From the NCBI RefSeq assembly GCF_015477775.1, contig NZ_JADLQO010000005.1, positions 310,001 through 374,000 on the forward strand: a stretch of DNA of 64,000 nucleotides, given 5' to 3'. This document shows positions 1-9,379 of the stretch, piece after piece. The notes under the pieces are model-generated. The model ran no database searches. It saw only the letters and a program-made list of their open reading frames with translations, and was not told the DNA's origin. This DNA is from Nocardia abscessus (lineage in GTDB: Bacteria > Actinomycetota > Actinomycetes > Mycobacteriales > Mycobacteriaceae). The first letter of the stretch is position 1. Each line of letters opens with the position of its first letter. The translations under genes and the position numbers were made by a program.

Positions 1-3000
1 CATGCCGGGCGTAGCTCTGGACGGTTTTGTCCGAAATCCCCATCAGGGGGCCTATTTCGCGGTACGAGAGCCCGCGTGCACTCAGGCGCAACACCTCGAG
101 TTCCCGGGGGGTCAGTCCGCCGCTGCCCGGGATCGGATCGTCGGATTCGGTTCGATCCGATTCCGGAGCCACCTGTGCGGGAGATTCCCCGGCCGCCCGG
201 ACCTGAGCGACTGCCGAGGCGAATTTGCGAATCGGAGCCCACAGCAGCGGGTCCATGTCCTCGCCGGGAGCCGGTAGCACTGCTTCGGCCGTCCGGTCCG
301 ATTGGCCTGGCCAGAACTGGCGGAGTACTTGCTGCTGGTTCCGGTCGAGCCCGGCCTCGCGGAGAGCGCGCTGCAGATCCTCGGGGGCGGCGTCGGCCAG
401 CGCGCGGGCTACCGCATTATTCCGTTCGGTCGATGGACCAGCGACGTAGATCGCCAAGATCTGCTGCCGGAAGCTGTCGAAAGAAGCACGCCGCGACGTC
501 GGAGCCGAGCGAGGAGTCGGCAAGTCCGGGCCGGGTTGCGTCGAGCCCGGCCGCGCATCGTCTGGATCATCGAGGTGGATCGGCGCAGGAGCGGCCGCCC
601 GCGCGCGCGGCTCACCGAGCTGCTGCCAGAACGCCGGCGGGAACACCGACCGGTGGCCGGCTCGTCCGGCTGCCACCGCTGCTGCTGAATTATCTTGGGG
701 CGCTGTCTGCTCGGGAGCCTGTGCGGTGTGATCCGGGGACGATGCGACGGTGGCGCGCTGCTGCGCCTGGAGCCGGGCCAGCTCGTCGAGCACGAAACCG
801 CTGTCGGGGTTCAAGTACGCGACTTGCCGTTCCGCGTAGGCGGCGCGGGCAGCGGGGGATTTCGCGCGCCATCCCGCGGCCAGGGATGCGGCCCGGCCCT
901 GCGCGGCGATGCTCGGGCGGAACTCGGAGGCGGCCGGGACCGGCCCGCGGTAGTTGGCTGTTGCCAGGGCGTTGCGTTGTGTGGCGTCCTGCAGGACTTG
1001 GGCGAACGGAACTCCCCGGAGCAATGCCTGCAGTGCGTAGACCGGGTGTGTGGGGTCCGCCGGTGCGCTCCGGCCGAACGCATTGCTCGCCTCGGCCAGC
1101 GCCTCCGCTGGGTTGAATACTTTGAGTGCGCCCAGTTCGAGCTTCTCTGCATCCAGCCCGAGCCTCGCCGCATCCGGGTCCGGACCGGTGCGAGACCGTA
1201 TGCGCACCTCGCCCTTGCGTATTCGCTGGTTCGTGGTGTCATCGAGCTGCTGCAACCACACGTGGTATACGGTCTCGAGGTCGACCCAGCCCGCTTCGTC
1301 GTCGGCTTCCGCACGAGCGCGGTCGGCCGGGCGCCGCGCACCCGGAACCTCGGCGCCGTCGCTGCGTGAGATTCCGGATTCCCGCAGCCATGCGTCGAAG
1401 TCCGCGCGACTCTCGAATCGGCTCAACCACGATTCGAAGGCCCTGAACAGGCGGTCTTCCTCTTCATCCCGCGGCTTCTTCCGGCTGCTGCTGTACGCGT
1501 CGAGCTGCCCCAGCCAATCATCGAATTCGGTTTCGGGCGGTAGCGAACCGAATCTTTTCAGTTCAGCGAAATGCGTGTACAGGAAACCGAAGGCCCGTGC
1601 CTCTTTCGAGTCCCTGGAGCTCTCTTCCTGGATAGGTCCGATTCGCGCATGGTCCATCGGCCGTTTGTCATAGAGGCCCTTCCGGGCGTTTTGGTCTCGC
1701 AGGTGAGCCATCTCATGGCTGATGGCGTCGTACGCAGGATCGCCGGTCGGGGCATTCAGTCGGCCCGCCTGCACAGCGTTGTGCATGGTCGCCCGGAAAT
1801 GCTCCATGTCCCCGAAGAGGTTCTCGTTCAGCACCATACAGATCGGGGCGGTCGCGTCGACGCCATCGGCAGTCCAGATGCAGGCGCCCGTATTGCCGCG
1901 CATCGGAGCGATGAGTATGACGTCGAGGTCGATCGAGCGGTCCGCGGCGAAACCATCGACGATCGCATTCCTGATCGACAGGGCCGTGTCGACGGAGATC
2001 TCCGGCTTGTCCAGTCCGAGCACCTCGATGTCGAACGTCTCGAACAACTGCCGGGCGATGGCTTGCTTGGTTTTTCGATCGGCCTCGGCTGTTCTCGCAG
2101 GGTTCGCTCGGTCGCGGTTCTCGGCCGAGGATTTCCGGTGCCGGGTCGTCGAATCGGCCGCCCGTGCTGCGATCTCCTGCGCGACCCACCCGAACAGGGC
2201 GACCTGAGCGTCGGTGAGGTCGTTGCTGCGGGATTTGGAATCGAGCGCTTCGTTGACGAGTCGACGTACCGCGGGATTCAGTTGATTGAGGCTGTCGAGC
2301 CACGTGTCCTGCGCTTCGCCGAGCAGCCAGTCGCCGATGTCGACGCCGGGGGGGACTTGCCAGCCACCGGCTTCGGCGGCGCCGAGCGTGGCACGGGCGA
2401 CGGCGTGCGCCAGGAGCTGGATTCGCGTGGGTGGGGTGCCCTGCTCCGCATCCCGGCTGAGTACGGTACCCATGGCCTGGGCGGTGGCGGGGCCGAAATG
2501 ACGGTCCAATGTCTGCGCGGCGGACCGGTCTCCCTGCTGCGCCCGTTGCAGTATCTCGGTGCGGTCGCTGGCGGGCAACTGGTCGAACGGGACGGTGGTA
2601 CCCGGAGCTGCCGCGAGGAGGGGCTGGGCGGTCGGCACCTGCGCAACCAACTGGGCGACGGCTGCGGTTTGCGCGTCTTCGAGCCGACGTCCTTGCTGCA
2701 ACGCCGTCCCGGCATCGGTGACGAACCGACGCTGCGCCGGATCGAGTTGATTCAGGCTGGTGTCCAGCAGATTTCGTGCGGTCTCGCGCAAGTGGTCGGC
2801 GACGTCGGTCCCGATGGGGATCCCTTGCGACTCGACCTGATCGAACGCTGCGTCGCGGATCGCCTGCGCCACCGGCAGCAACGGCGCGGCCGCCTGTCCG
2901 CCGGGTGCGTCCAGCAGCTCCAGGAGGTGGCGGAGGGTGCTGTCGCCGTGCTCGTCACGCAGGTTGGGCGCGACCGGTGGGATACCGGAAGCCAGGGTGG

Positions 3001-6000
3001 ATGTGGCTCCGGCAGCGAGGCCGGCGGCGGTCGGGACGGGGGTGCCGTTGTGGGTGGCGGCAGGGGCGTGCTGTGTGTGCGGGGTCGCATGTGGACCGGT
3101 CGCATGCGGAGCCGCCGTACCTGCGGTCTGGGGAGGGGGATGCTGGGGTTGCTGGGTCGCAGTGCCATGTGCGTCGGTGGGCGGGGCGTTGGCTCGGTTG
3201 GCGCTCGCGTACTTGGAGGCCAGCTGATTCGTCTCGACGGCGTCCTTCATCGCCGGGACGGCGTGCTTCCACAAGTCGGACTCAGCGTTTCGCAGCGCCG
3301 TTTCGGCCCTGTTGAGTTCGATGCGGGTGGCCGCGGTGCCGAGGGCTTCGTGCTGTTCCTGGGCGGCTCGGTGCGCCTTGACGGCTTCCTTGTACTGGAC
3401 GATCTGTTGCGTGACGCCGTGGTCGGTGACGCGGCCCAGAAAGTCCTCGGGGGAGACGTAGTGCACTGCCGAGCCCGGGGTGCCACCGTGCTCCCGGTCG
3501 TCACCGGATCCGCCCCGGGCGCCGCGACCATCGACCTGATCGTTGACCCGCTCGGAGTACGACGGCCCGCCGCTGACCTTGACGTCGACACCGCCGAGCT
3601 CGATCACATCCTTCGACGGTGTCGGGTCGGCGCCGCGGCCGCCGTCCTTGTTGGTGATATAGATGGTGCCCTTGTCCCCGAATTCGTCGATCTTCTGCCG
3701 GACGAGGGCCTCGGCGTCGGCATTGCTACCGCCGTGCTCGGCGTAGAACTCCGCATCGACCACCTCGAACTGGAGCTCGAATTCCGGGCCGTGTTCTTCC
3801 TTCGCCGCTGTGCGGAGCAGGTCGACCAATCCGATCCGTCCGGCTTGCGGGTCGCCCCGGATTTCGCCGTTGTCCATACACACGATCCACTGCGCCCGAC
3901 CCGTTTGTTCCCCGTCGACAACCCTCGCATCCGTCAGGATGTCGCGAGCCAGCTGCGTGAGTTTCGCGTGGGTATTCTCGTAGAATTTCGGTGGTTCCAC
4001 GATCCGTTGCGATGTATAGAAGGTCGGCAGTTCCGGCACCGGCCCCACACCGTACAGGTCATAGGTGATGCCCTCGACACCCTTCAACGTCCCCGACAAA
4101 CCGGACGGCTCGAACAGCATTGCGCTGCCGATCAATTGCTGGTCCGACATCCGCAACGAATGCTCCTGATTCGCCCGGACCGGCAGACCTTCCTTGAGAT
4201 CCACGAACTGGCCGACGTCCTGCCAACGCACTTCGGTCGATTTCGTCCTGTCCCACATCGCCTTGTCGTTGGTTTCGTGAGCGAGGATACCGATCTTCGC
4301 GCCCTCGCCCTCGTCCGCCCTCGTGACGTAGTGTGTCCCCTTCTCGAGGCCCCAGCGTGCGTTGGCGGCATCGGCGTAAAGCTTCAGCTCCGAGACGGTG
4401 ACGGGTTCACCCGCCACCTTGTCGAGCTTGGCGACAGCTGCCAGGGTCGCTTCCGCTGCCCACATTCCCCGGGTGTTCTCAGGTCTGTTGAAATCCGCAG
4501 CCGTCAGACCGTGCTCACGTTCTGCGATTATCAATCGATCCCAAACCCCCTGCAGTTCGGCGACGACCTCGGGTGTGGCTTCCTTCGCAGCGCCGGGGGA
4601 AAGCACACACTCGGAATTGCCGTCGAAGATGGTGTCGAACTCGTCGATGGTGAGCTTGCCCGCCGGGAACGGATCGTATCGGATGTCCAGGCCCTGGTCG
4701 GATGCCGCGGTATCCAGCCTTTCTTTGATCAGATCGATCGACGGTTTCGTGTTGAGGAAGTCCCGCAGTGTCGTCACCTCCTGGTGTGACATGCCACTGG
4801 CTGCGAGGTCGTTCATCATCGAATCCGCGACCTTCAACGCGCGGAACAGGTAGTCCTCCTTCGTGCCCACGACGATCCGGCTACGGCCGGGCACCGGATC
4901 CGGCAGCGGGCCGTCCTGATCCATCCGGACCACATCGATTCCCGTATCCGACTCCGGCCGCGCCACGAACGCCTCCAGCTCACCGGCCAGCTCACCGGCG
5001 AGCAGGTCACTGCTGGTCCATGCATGTGCGGTGCCGTGATCGATGGCGTCGGCCACCTTCTTCATCACCATGACGATGGTCTTGCCCTCGCCGGTCTTCA
5101 TATCGACCGGACCGTGCTCCAGCAGCAGGAACGCCGCGGCCTGCGTCTCCCGGACCAGCCGATGCCGGTCGTCACCCCGGCGAATCCATTCCGTCATCGC
5201 CGCGACGCGATCCTCCCTGGAGCCCCGCACCATCGTGTCGACCAACGACTCCGGTGATGCGTTCGCCAGCGGGCTCGTACCGTCGGCCGCGCTGCCCGGC
5301 TCTCGCAACGCCCCGATGGCGCGACCGGCATCCAGGGCCGCGCGTACTCGCTCCTGGGCAACGACGTCGAACACGGCGCCGCGATCGGTGAGCACCCCAG
5401 CCTCGTAGTCGTTCATCAGCGAAAGGCCCGCGTTGTCCGAGATTTCCACCAGGTCACGGGCTCTCGCCTGCGCCGCTGCGTCGTGCTGGGCCACCGACGC
5501 GTCATACGCATCCTGGCACTCGGCCAACTTCGTCCGAGCCTGCCGGAGCTGTTCCTGAGCCGCCCGCGCGGCTTCGACGGCCACTCGATCCTCCGCCGTG
5601 CCCCGCCCGAAGAGATCGCGCATCTTGTCGCCGAGGCCGAGGCGGGTGGCCCGCTCATGCTCCTCCGCCACCCGTACGGCTTCCTCCTGCCGCTTCAGCG
5701 CGGCATGCGCGGCCTGCTCGCGCTCGGCCGCCGCTTCGACACGCTGCCGGTGGTGTTCGCGCACGAGCTCGTTCTGCTCGCGCTCTGCCGCGATGCGCTG
5801 CTCTACTTCGGCTCTCGCCTTGGCGCGTGCGGCCGCGGCTGGGTCTTCATCGCGAGCGGCGGGCGGCGCCTCCGAGTCATTTTGTGCGCGAGGGTGCTCG
5901 GGTTCGGACTGGGGTGTTGGTGCGTCCGCGTCGTCGGAATGAGCCTTGACCTGTTGCTCATTCGTGCCGCCGTCGGCCGTGCGGCCGTGCTCCGATTCCG

Positions 6001-8623
6001 GTTTGCCTGCCGCGGGCGGCGTGTTCCGGTTGCCATTCTCGGTGGCGTGAGCCGTCGTCGATCCGGGTGGTGCCGAGCCGTCCTCGGCATGCCCGCGCGC
6101 TCCTTCGGCCGGTTCGACGGCCGGAGGGCGCTCTGCAGCAGCATTCTTCGGAGCCGAGACGCGTGGCGGCCGATTGCCTCCGGCAGCAGCGGGCGGACCA
6201 CCGGCAGCGGGTGCGCCGGGCTGGACACCAGCGGCCGGTCGCGCTGGGCCGCCCGTCGGCTGCGCGGTCTGCCGCTGCTGCCCGGCCGCGTCCGCGAGCC
6301 TGTCCGCGCCGGGGGCACGCGGACCGGAATCGCCGCGGTGTGGAGCGGGGGCAGGGTCGGTGACGACCGTCATTCCCGGGGACACGTCGTGGTCCGATGA
6401 CAGGCCGCCGTCGGCCGAATCCTTGTGCGCCGCCGCCGGTACCAGCTCGGATACGGCCGGTTCGGGTTCGGCGGCTGCGTCAGGAACCCGTTGTGCTCCT
6501 TGGTCCTCGGTCGCCGACGCGATCGGACTGCGTTGCGCCGATGCGTCGTGCGGGTCGGTCGTGACGGGTTGCGGACCGGATTCCTCGTCCGCTGCGACAC
6601 CTCGATGCCGAACCGGTTCCGACGGCCCGGCTGCCGGATCGTCGCTGCGGGCATCCGCGACGGCGCGGCGTCGCCCGCTCGGCCCCTCACCCGCCGTGTC
6701 CCGGCCGCTGGGGTGTGGCCGGGCCGAGGCGGCGGCGTTGTCCGGCACCGCGGCGTGCTCCGGCGTGGACTGCGGTACCGGCGACGTGTTTTCGGAGACG
6801 ACCCGATGCCGGTCGCCGTGAGCCGACCCGGGCGTGGCCTCGGCCGGTCGAGGTCGAGGGCTGCCTTCGCCGGTATCCGTGGGGTGCGGCCGCGTGGAGT
6901 CGTCAGGGCCGGCTACACGGTGATCATGCTCGGTGGTCTTCCGTGCCGTGCCCGCGTTCTCGGCGGCGTTGTTGTCCGAGTCGCGCGGTGCCGGTGGCAG
7001 TTCACCGTCGGTAGGAGCCTTAGCGGCGCCGTTTACCTCGGAATCCGTCTGTGCGGCAGGAGCATTCCGTGACGCCGGAGCCTCCGCAGGCGCCAGATCC
7101 GTCCCGATGCTCGGCACGCCGACCGGGTTGACGGTGGTAGGGATGGCGGCGGCCGGGAAGGTGACGTTCTTGACCGGATTGACGTTGTCGACCAGCACGC
7201 CGGGCACGCCTGTGGGTTCCCAGTCCATGCTGTTGTTCGGGACGGAGAACGGTTGCTCCGGGCGCGGCTTGTGCTCCTTCAACGGCGACACATCAGATGG
7301 TTGACGGCCTGCGTCGGAGTCCGGCGTTGTCCTCGCAGGGGCCGGATCCGCAGGTGTGGCCATCGCGTCCGAGGGAGGCTTGACGGACTTGACCGGGTTG
7401 AGGTTGTCGGCCAATGCGTTCGGCAGATTCGAGGGCTGCCAATCGGCACTGTTCAATGGGAGCGCAGGACGGGCCGGCCCGTCCGCGATGGCCCCCGTTT
7501 GGCGCAGCAGCGCCACAAGATTGTCGATCTGCTGTTGCTGATGGGCCGGGGAGGGGTTGTTCGGATCGAAGTCGGCGGTGACGATGCCATGCGAGCGCAG
7601 TGCGTCGACGAGCGCACCAGGCGACGCTTCGGCCGTGGTGACCTCCGGTGCGACAGCGGGTTCGGCAGTCGTGTCGGGAAGTGGTGCCCGGCTGCGCATC
7701 CCCTGTGCCGCAAAACCTGCCGCGCCGATGAATCCGCTACCGATACCGGGGATCAGGCCCTCGGTGAAGGCCTTGCGGCTGAACGGCTGATCCGACAGCA
7801 CAAGCGAGACCGCGGTGCCGCCGAGAGCGCCGACGGCTCCGGCTCCGGCGCCGACCATGGTGGTGCCGGCGAGCTGCCGGGCCACCCGTCCCGCGGTGCT
7901 GTTGGCGTTCGCGCCGATGGTGGCGACCTTCGGCCCGGCCCAGAGTCCGAACAGCATGCCGAGGAAGCCACCGACACCGCCTGCGGCCGTTGCCACGCCG
8001 ACCGACTTCCAATCCATCTGTTCGCGGTCGCCCTTGGCGACCTGAATCGCCTGGGCGCCGGCTTGGGTGCCGCCGCCCAGTGCTACCCCGATCGCGACTC
8101 CGTTGCGCAGCAGCACCATCGAGCCGCGTTCCGCGGCAAGTTCCGCACCGCGTCCGGAAAGGAATGCCACGAATCTCATCCACGCGCGCTGCGCCGCGGT
8201 TCGGGTCGCCATCTGTGCTACGGCGGCCTGGATCGGACCACCGGCCGCGAACATCAGTGCGCACCGGGCCAGCTGGATGGCCAGGATCACGGCCATGCTG
8301 ATGATGACCATCTTCTGCAGCTCGGTCGCGTTGGCGCTCTCGTAGAGCTGCCTGGCGAGGCTGTCGCAGTTGGTGGCCTGCTGTCGGAAGCGATCGGCCG
8401 TGCGCCGGTGATTGTCGGCGATCGCGGCGACGGTGTCACCGTGTGAGCCCTCGGGCGGCACTGCCTTGGCTTCGTGATATTCAGCCTGCTCACGACACCA
8501 TTCGGCCTTATCCGACCAGGCATCGGCGGCGCGTCGTTCCGCGTCCTCGTCGCCCAGAGGGAAGTGCCCGGCGACACACATCACTACGGCCGGGGGGAGC
8601 CAGTCCGGCAAACGTAGCGTCAT
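1..8623 (-). CDS. Giant CpnT-like polymorphic toxin with SecA-like, zincin-like and LuxR-HTH domains (C-terminus beyond window)
   Basis: One frame stays open from ATG 8623 to the left edge, so at least 2874 residues are present. I read every codon in the frame and found no stop. Residues 1-330 resemble the N-terminal domain of CpnT-type exported toxins (MTLRLPDWLPPAVV, then FPLGDED), with hydrophobic segments near 105-125 and 190-260. Residues about 330-930 are a Pro/Ala-rich linker, and 930-1060 a Glu/Arg/Ala coiled coil. Residues about 1130-1730 are SecA-like: Walker A MKTGEGKT (1175-1182), DEFD (from 1327), ITNKDGGRGADP (about 1656-1667), then an ending like the SecA arginine-finger region (SERVNDQVDGRG). 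Residues about 2185-2340 hold HEMAH (2303-2307). A LuxR/GerE helix-turn-helix begins near 2837 (LTPRELEVLRLSARGLSYRE). The start codon has no strong ribosome binding site but fits the family N-terminus. Export by type VII secretion is inference. The true toxin tip and any immunity gene lie outside the window. Confidence 0.85.
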   Translation of the reverse strand, partial: MTLRLPDWLPPAVVMCVAGHFPLGDEDAERRAADAWSDKAEWCREQAEYHEAKAVPPEGSHGDTVAAIADNHRRTADRFRQQATNCDSLARQLYESANATELQKMVIISMAVILAIQLARCALMFAAGGPIQAAVAQMATRTAAQRAWMRFVAFLSGRGAELAAERGSMVLLRNGVAIGVALGGGTQAGAQAIQVAKGDREQMDWKSVGVATAAGGVGGFLGMLFGLWAGPKVATIGANANSTAGRVARQLAGTTMVGAGAGAVGALGGTAVSLVLSDQPFSRKAFTEGLIPGIGSGFIGAAGFAAQGMRSRAPLPDTTAEPAVAPEVTTAEASPGALVDALRSHGIVTADFDPNNPSPAHQQQQIDNLVALLRQTGAIADGPARPALPLNSADWQPSNLPNALADNLNPVKSVKPPSDAMATPADPAPARTTPDSDAGRQPSDVSPLKEHKPRPEQPFSVPNNSMDWEPTGVPGVLVDNVNPVKNVTFPAAAIPTTVNPVGVPSIGTDLAPAEAPASRNAPAAQTDSEVNGAAKAPTDGELPPAPRDSDNNAAENAGTARKTTEHDHRVAGPDDSTRPHPTDTGEGSPRPRPAEATPGSAHGDRHRVVSENTSPVPQSTPEHAAVPDNAAASARPHPSGRDTAGEGPSGRRRAVADARSDDPAAGPSEPVRHRGVAADEESGPQPVTTDPHDASAQRSPIASATEDQGAQRVPDAAAEPEPAVSELVPAAAHKDSADGGLSSDHDVSPGMTVVTDPAPAPHRGDSGPRAPGADRLADAAGQQRQTAQPTGGPARPAAGVQPGAPAAGGPPAAAGGNRPPRVSAPKNAAAERPPAVEPAEGARGHAEDGSAPPGSTTAHATENGNRNTPPAAGKPESEHGRTADGGTNEQQVKAHSDDADAPTPQSEPEHPRAQNDSEAPPAARDEDPAAAARAKARAEVEQRIAAEREQNELVREHHRQRVEAAAEREQAAHAALKRQEEAVRVAEEHERATRLGLGDKMRDLFGRGTAEDRVAVEAARAAQEQLRQARTKLAECQDAYDASVAQHDAAAQARARDLVEISDNAGLSLMNDYEAGVLTDRGAVFDVVAQERVRAALDAGRAIGALREPGSAADGTSPLANASPESLVDTMVRGSREDRVAAMTEWIRRGDDRHRLVRETQAAAFLLLEHGPVDMKTGEGKTIVMVMKKVADAIDHGTAHAWTSSDLLAGELAGELEAFVARPESDTGIDVVRMDQDGPLPDPVPGRSRIVVGTKEDYLFRALKVADSMMNDLAASGMSHQEVTTLRDFLNTKPSIDLIKERLDTAASDQGLDIRYDPFPAGKLTIDEFDTIFDGNSECVLSPGAAKEATPEVVAELQGVWDRLIIAEREHGLTAADFNRPENTRGMWAAEATLAAVAKLDKVAGEPVTVSELKLYADAANARWGLEKGTHYVTRADEGEGAKIGILAHETNDKAMWDRTKSTEVRWQDVGQFVDLKEGLPVRANQEHSLRMSDQQLIGSAMLFEPSGLSGTLKGVEGITYDLYGVGPVPELPTFYTSQRIVEPPKFYENTHAKLTQLARDILTDARVVDGEQTGRAQWIVCMDNGEIRGDPQAGRIGLVDLLRTAAKEEHGPEFELQFEVVDAEFYAEHGGSNADAEALVRQKIDEFGDKGTIYITNKDGGRGADPTPSKDVIELGGVDVKVSGGPSYSERVNDQVDGRGARGGSGDDREHGGTPGSAVHYVSPEDFLGRVTDHGVTQQIVQYKEAVKAHRAAQEQHEALGTAATRIELNRAETALRNAESDLWKHAVPAMKDAVETNQLASKYASANRANAPPTDAHGTATQQPQHPPPQTAGTAAPHATGPHATPHTQHAPAATHNGTPVPTAAGLAAGATSTLASGIPPVAPNLRDEHGDSTLRHLLELLDAPGGQAAAPLLPVAQAIRDAAFDQVESQGIPIGTDVADHLRETARNLLDTSLNQLDPAQRRFVTDAGTALQQGRRLEDAQTAAVAQLVAQVPTAQPLLAAAPGTTVPFDQLPASDRTEILQRAQQGDRSAAQTLDRHFGPATAQAMGTVLSRDAEQGTPPTRIQLLAHAVARATLGAAEAGGWQVPPGVDIGDWLLGEAQDTWLDSLNQLNPAVRRLVNEALDSKSRSNDLTDAQVALFGWVAQEIAARAADSTTRHRKSSAENRDRANPARTAEADRKTKQAIARQLFETFDIEVLGLDKPEISVDTALSIRNAIVDGFAADRSIDLDVILIAPMRGNTGACIWTADGVDATAPICMVLNENLFGDMEHFRATMHNAVQAGRLNAPTGDPAYDAISHEMAHLRDQNARKGLYDKRPMDHARIGPIQEESSRDSKEARAFGFLYTHFAELKRFGSLPPETEFDDWLGQLDAYSSSRKKPRDEEEDRLFRAFESWLSRFESRADFDAWLRESGISRSDGAEVPGARRPADRARAEADDEAGWVDLETVYHVWLQQLDDTTNQRIRKGEVRIRSRTGPDPDAARLGLDAEKLELGALKVFNPAEALAEASNAFGRSAPADPTHPVYALQALLRGVPFAQVLQDATQRNALATANYRGPVPAASEFRPSIAAQGRAASLAAGWRAKSPAARAAYAERQVAYLNPDSGFVLDELARLQAQQRATVASSPDHTAQAPEQTAPQDNSAAAVAAGRAGHRSVFPPAFWQQLGEPRARAAAPAPIHLDDPDDARPGSTQPGPDLPTPRSAPTSRRASFDSFRQQILAIYVAGPSTERNNAVARALADAAPEDLQRALREAGLDRNQQQVLRQFWPGQSDRTAEAVLPAPGEDMDPLLWAPIRKFASAVAQVRAAGESPAQVAPESDRTESDDPIPGSGGLTPRELEVLRLSARGLSYREIGPLMGISDKTVQSYARH
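7154..7456 (-). repeat. Two imperfect 26-29 residue repeats (DWxP...DNxNPVKxV) inside the giant protein
   Basis: Copy 1 (7377-7456) reads NSADWQPSNLPNALADNLNP followed by VKSV. Copy 2 (7154-7240) reads NSMDWEPTGVPGVLVDNVNP followed by VKNV. They are about 70 residues apart in the linker after the CpnT-like domain, roughly residues 389-490. A third, shorter NPVG stretch follows copy 2. The fixed Asp-Trp, Asp-Asn and Asn-Pro-Val-Lys positions suggest a short docking or processing motif. No function is known to me. Confidence 0.7.
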
Positions 8624-8787
8624 GTGCGCTCGCGTTCGTCGAGGCGTATCCGGCAAGGGGCTCCGTGAACGCTACGGTTGCCGGCATCGCACGGTCGCAC
8701 CCGAATCCCATGCCCTCCCGCCGGCGGGAAGTTCCTCTCCGGTCGTCGGCAATTACGCAGCATCGTCTGCACTACGCGGCCCGGGTA

Positions 8788-9222
8788 CTACCTCGGGGAA
8801 TCTTCGTTGTCCCCGCGAAAGTAAGCGCGAATCTCGTTGAGGCTGGGGGCATCCGGCGAGATATCGGGCAGGTCGGGCAGGTCGTCGAACTCGGCGTCGA
8901 CGGGTGCGGCGAGGGCCTCGGTCTGCTGCTGCGCCTGGCGCGCCGCGGCCCGAGCGACGTCTACGATCGCCCTGCTCAACTGCTCCGGTGTCTGGCGCAT
9001 TGCCGCGGCCGTGAGGCGCAGGTCGGTCAGCACTCCGGCGGCGTCCACGGTCACCTCTACCGATTGGTCGGGAGAACTCGTCTGCGTACGAGCATTTTCC
9101 AGTTCTCGGAACACATCGGCGAGTCGGCCCTGCTGACGTTCGAAGGAGTTGAGGAGATGTTCGAGCTGGTTGCGCATGCCGTAGTTGGCCGAGCGCAGGC
9201 CTTCGCGCTCCCATCGATCCAT
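8788..9222 (-). CDS. YbaB/EbfC-family nucleoid-associated-like protein of the toxin locus
   Basis: This 144-residue protein has the YbaB/EbfC pattern. An N-terminal helical segment (QLEHLLNSFERQQGRLADVF) is followed by a beta-rich middle (SVEVTVDAAGVLTDLRL) and a long helix (PEQLSRAIVDVARAAARQAQ). The C-terminal tail is acidic (EFDDLPDLPDISPDAP). ATG 9222 was chosen because GGAAGG lies 8 nt upstream; the open frame continues upstream to 9315 but that part has no family similarity. The gene sits between the WXG100-type gene and the giant toxin, all on one strand with gaps of about 160 bp. In actinobacteria, YbaB-like proteins are often neighbours of WXG100 genes, and a second such pair lies at 20311-22427. 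A DNA-binding or chaperone-like role is inference. Confidence 0.8.
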   Translation of the reverse strand: MDRWEREGLRSANYGMRNQLEHLLNSFERQQGRLADVFRELENARTQTSSPDQSVEVTVDAAGVLTDLRLTAAAMRQTPEQLSRAIVDVARAAARQAQQQTEALAAPVDAEFDDLPDLPDISPDAPSLNEIRAYFRGDNEDSPR

Positions 9223-9379
9223 GCCGACAACCTTCCGACTCGAAACCCTCAGCGGACAGCGACGACCGCGGACCTCCGAACGTGCCCATAATGATGACCG
9301 ACAGGTGCGTGGCAACTCTCACCGCTGGTGGGAAGGGGGACGAACCAGACGCCGCCCGTTCCGGCGGCGGAAACGGGTC

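Noticed and set aside
1571..4789. 1072-codon open frame on the plus strand
   Set aside because: It is codon-for-codon antisense to the giant minus-strand protein, whose translation shows real domains (SecA-like, zincin-like). The plus frame has no recognisable family and is a GC-bias shadow.
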